Shown: piece after piece, positions 5,188 to 5,988 of the stretch
Position numbering within the stretch: position 1 is the stretch's first letter
Layout of the letters: every line of letters starts with the position of its first letter
NCBI GenBank assembly: GCA_025455595.1
Contig: JALOMD010000208.1
Span: forward strand, 1-5,988
Direction of reading: 5' to 3'
Length of the DNA stretch: 5,988 nucleotides
Source of the DNA: Cytophagales bacterium
GTDB lineage: Bacteria > Bacteroidota > Bacteroidia > Cytophagales > 172606-1
Position numbers and translations under genes: made by a program
Notes under the pieces: model-generated
The model's database searches: none
The model's input: only the letters and a program-made list of their open reading frames with translations
What the model was told of the DNA's origin: nothing

Positions 5188-5214
5188 CATTGTCGAAAGG
5201 GGCACCGCTTTGCC

Positions 5215-5625
5215 TTACAAAACTCCGCCGCTGTTTTCACTGGCAGCCGGCAGTTGGTGCGGTGCTTGCCCGCCTTGTCGGCGTTCCAATTGCTCGGTCA
5301 GCTTTTGCGACCAAGTGCTGTAGTTCTCGTCCACGTAACGTGAGGCGTAGCGGTGCGCAATGAACGGCACAGCCAGCTTGAGCAGCCACGAGCCGCGCGG
5401 CAGAATGGCACTTGCCAATGCGAACGAAGCAATGGTTGCCCCGTATTTCAGCACTTCTGGCGTAGCCGGGCTGTTCAGCGCGTTCTTTGCCAGTTGCGTC
5501 GGATTGACTTCCTGCTGCAACTGCGAAAAGCTGCGTTTCATTTCACGCTTGCGTTGCTCGGCCTCGGCGGCCAGCCGCTCTTTTTCAGCGTTGATGTCCT
5601 GTGTTGTCTCGATCTTGCCTATCAT
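5215..5625 (-). CDS. Small protein with N-terminal coiled coil and hydrophobic segment, function unknown
   Basis: This 136-residue protein is not one I can name. Residues about 12-40 are highly charged and predicted coiled coil (EKERLAAEAEQRKREMKRS). Residues about 60-92 are hydrophobic, in two stretches split by PRGS (GATIASFALASAIL and WLLKLAVPFIA), and suggest membrane association or a hairpin. The C-terminus is polar. The ATG at 5625 is preceded by GGAA five bases upstream, which supports this start; an in-frame ATG at 5730 would lie deep in the upstream gene. The gene overlaps the upstream holin-family gene by 41 bases, so the two are very probably co-transcribed and translationally coupled. 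The arrangement recalls E. coli yqjE-yqjK, where a small basic/hydrophobic protein follows YqjE, but I see no clear sequence similarity to YqjK. Confidence 0.75.
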   Translation of the reverse strand: MIGKIETTQDINAEKERLAAEAEQRKREMKRSFSQLQQEVNPTQLAKNALNSPATPEVLKYGATIASFALASAILPRGSWLLKLAVPFIAHRYASRYVDENYSTWSQKLTEQLERRQGGQAPHQLPAASENSGGVL

Positions 5626-5962
5626 TGTTGTTCCAGCTTTTGACGATTTTGTTAGTGATAGTTGGTCTAAGTACTTTTTTGGCCACCACGTACGTAACGA
5701 CGGTGATAACCACGAATATGCCGGCCACAATCAGGAAGCCGGCCGCCATGTTGTCAAGCGACTGCCCCAGCCACCAAGCCAGGGCAAGGCTCAAAAACAG
5801 CAACACGAAACCTGACAACGACCAAGCCACGTAAACCACCGCCGCCGTGGCGGCTGATTTTGCCACTTTGTCGGACAGGTTGAGGAGCAGCAAGTCGGTG
5901 CGTGTTTGCACATACGCCCCGATGTGTTCCAGTGAATCCTCAAGTTTGTCCTTTACGTCCAT
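5585..5962 (-). CDS. Phage-holin-3_6 / YqjE-type two-helix membrane protein
   Basis: This 125-residue protein has a charged amphipathic N-terminus (MDVKDKLEDSLEHIGAYVQTR), two transmembrane helices (about 36-63 and 72-95) with a short linker (GQSLDN), and a polar, basic C-terminus ending in an N/D/R-rich tail. Length and layout fit the family annotated as phage holin family protein (Phage_holin_3_6, formerly DUF1469; E. coli YqjE). Despite the name, chromosomal members are not phage lysis proteins; they are inner-membrane proteins of unclear, possibly stress-related, function, usually beside YqjD/YtxH-like genes. Nothing else here suggests a prophage. The ATG at 5962 follows an A-run (GCAAAAAAACTTCGT), a typical A-rich leader. 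Only 26 bases of upstream sequence are in the window, so an upstream YtxH/YqjD-like partner could lie just outside. Family assignment rests on topology and overall feel rather than an invariant motif. Confidence 0.75.
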   Translation of the reverse strand: MDVKDKLEDSLEHIGAYVQTRTDLLLLNLSDKVAKSAATAAVVYVAWSLSGFVLLFLSLALAWWLGQSLDNMAAGFLIVAGIFVVITVVTYVVAKKVLRPTITNKIVKSWNNNDRQDRDNTGHQR

Positions 5963-5988
5963 ACGAAGTTTTTTTGCTGTTGGCTGTT

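Noticed and set aside
5215..5962. Prophage lysis module
   Set aside because: The holin-like label comes from a family found widely on chromosomes (YqjE type). No endolysin, phage structural or integrase gene is nearby.

Overview
The window looks like chromosomal DNA of a Bacteroidota bacterium (Cytophagales-like is a guess). Reasons: ribosome-binding sites are A-rich or weak, one intergenic region has a TAnnTTTG element of the Bacteroidota -7 type, the single-domain response regulator is Rcp1-like, and the gaps are filled with short tandem and palindromic repeats. The protein families were recognised by eye from motifs. No database search was run.

Layout. Positions 1-4076 hold three minus-strand genes, in transcription order: rpoN (sigma-54, 4076-2604), an NtrC-family sigma-54 activator with receiver, AAA+ and Fis-type HTH domains (2119-620), and the start of a PAS-domain protein that runs off the left edge (470-1) and may be the partner sensor kinase. 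The gaps between them are 484 and 149 bases and are rich in repeats. Positions 4077-4713 are a 637-base divergent intergenic region containing a candidate small RNA or structured leader. Positions 4714-5163 (+) encode a stand-alone receiver-domain protein. Positions 5215-5962 (-) hold two overlapping genes, for a two-helix membrane protein of the phage-holin-3_6/YqjE type and a small coiled-coil/hydrophobic partner of unknown function. They converge on the response regulator across a GC-rich hairpin.

How the genes fit together. RpoN cannot open promoters without an AAA+ activator, and the next gene downstream encodes one with an intact receiver and a GSFTGA loop. A PAS protein lies after it. 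Sensor, activator and sigma factor may therefore form a local regulatory unit, although the long gaps argue against one tight operon. The stand-alone receiver and the YqjE-like pair have no evident functional link to it.

The least ordinary content is non-coding. There are arrays of 7-base repeats, two of which overlap the stop codons of rpoN and the activator. A 34-base imperfect inverted repeat is built from two such arrays. A dispersed GTTTTGGGC palindrome family has one perfect copy inside the PAS reading frame. There is also a cluster of C/G-strand palindromes. No new enzymatic or defence system is visible; the protein-coding content is conventional.
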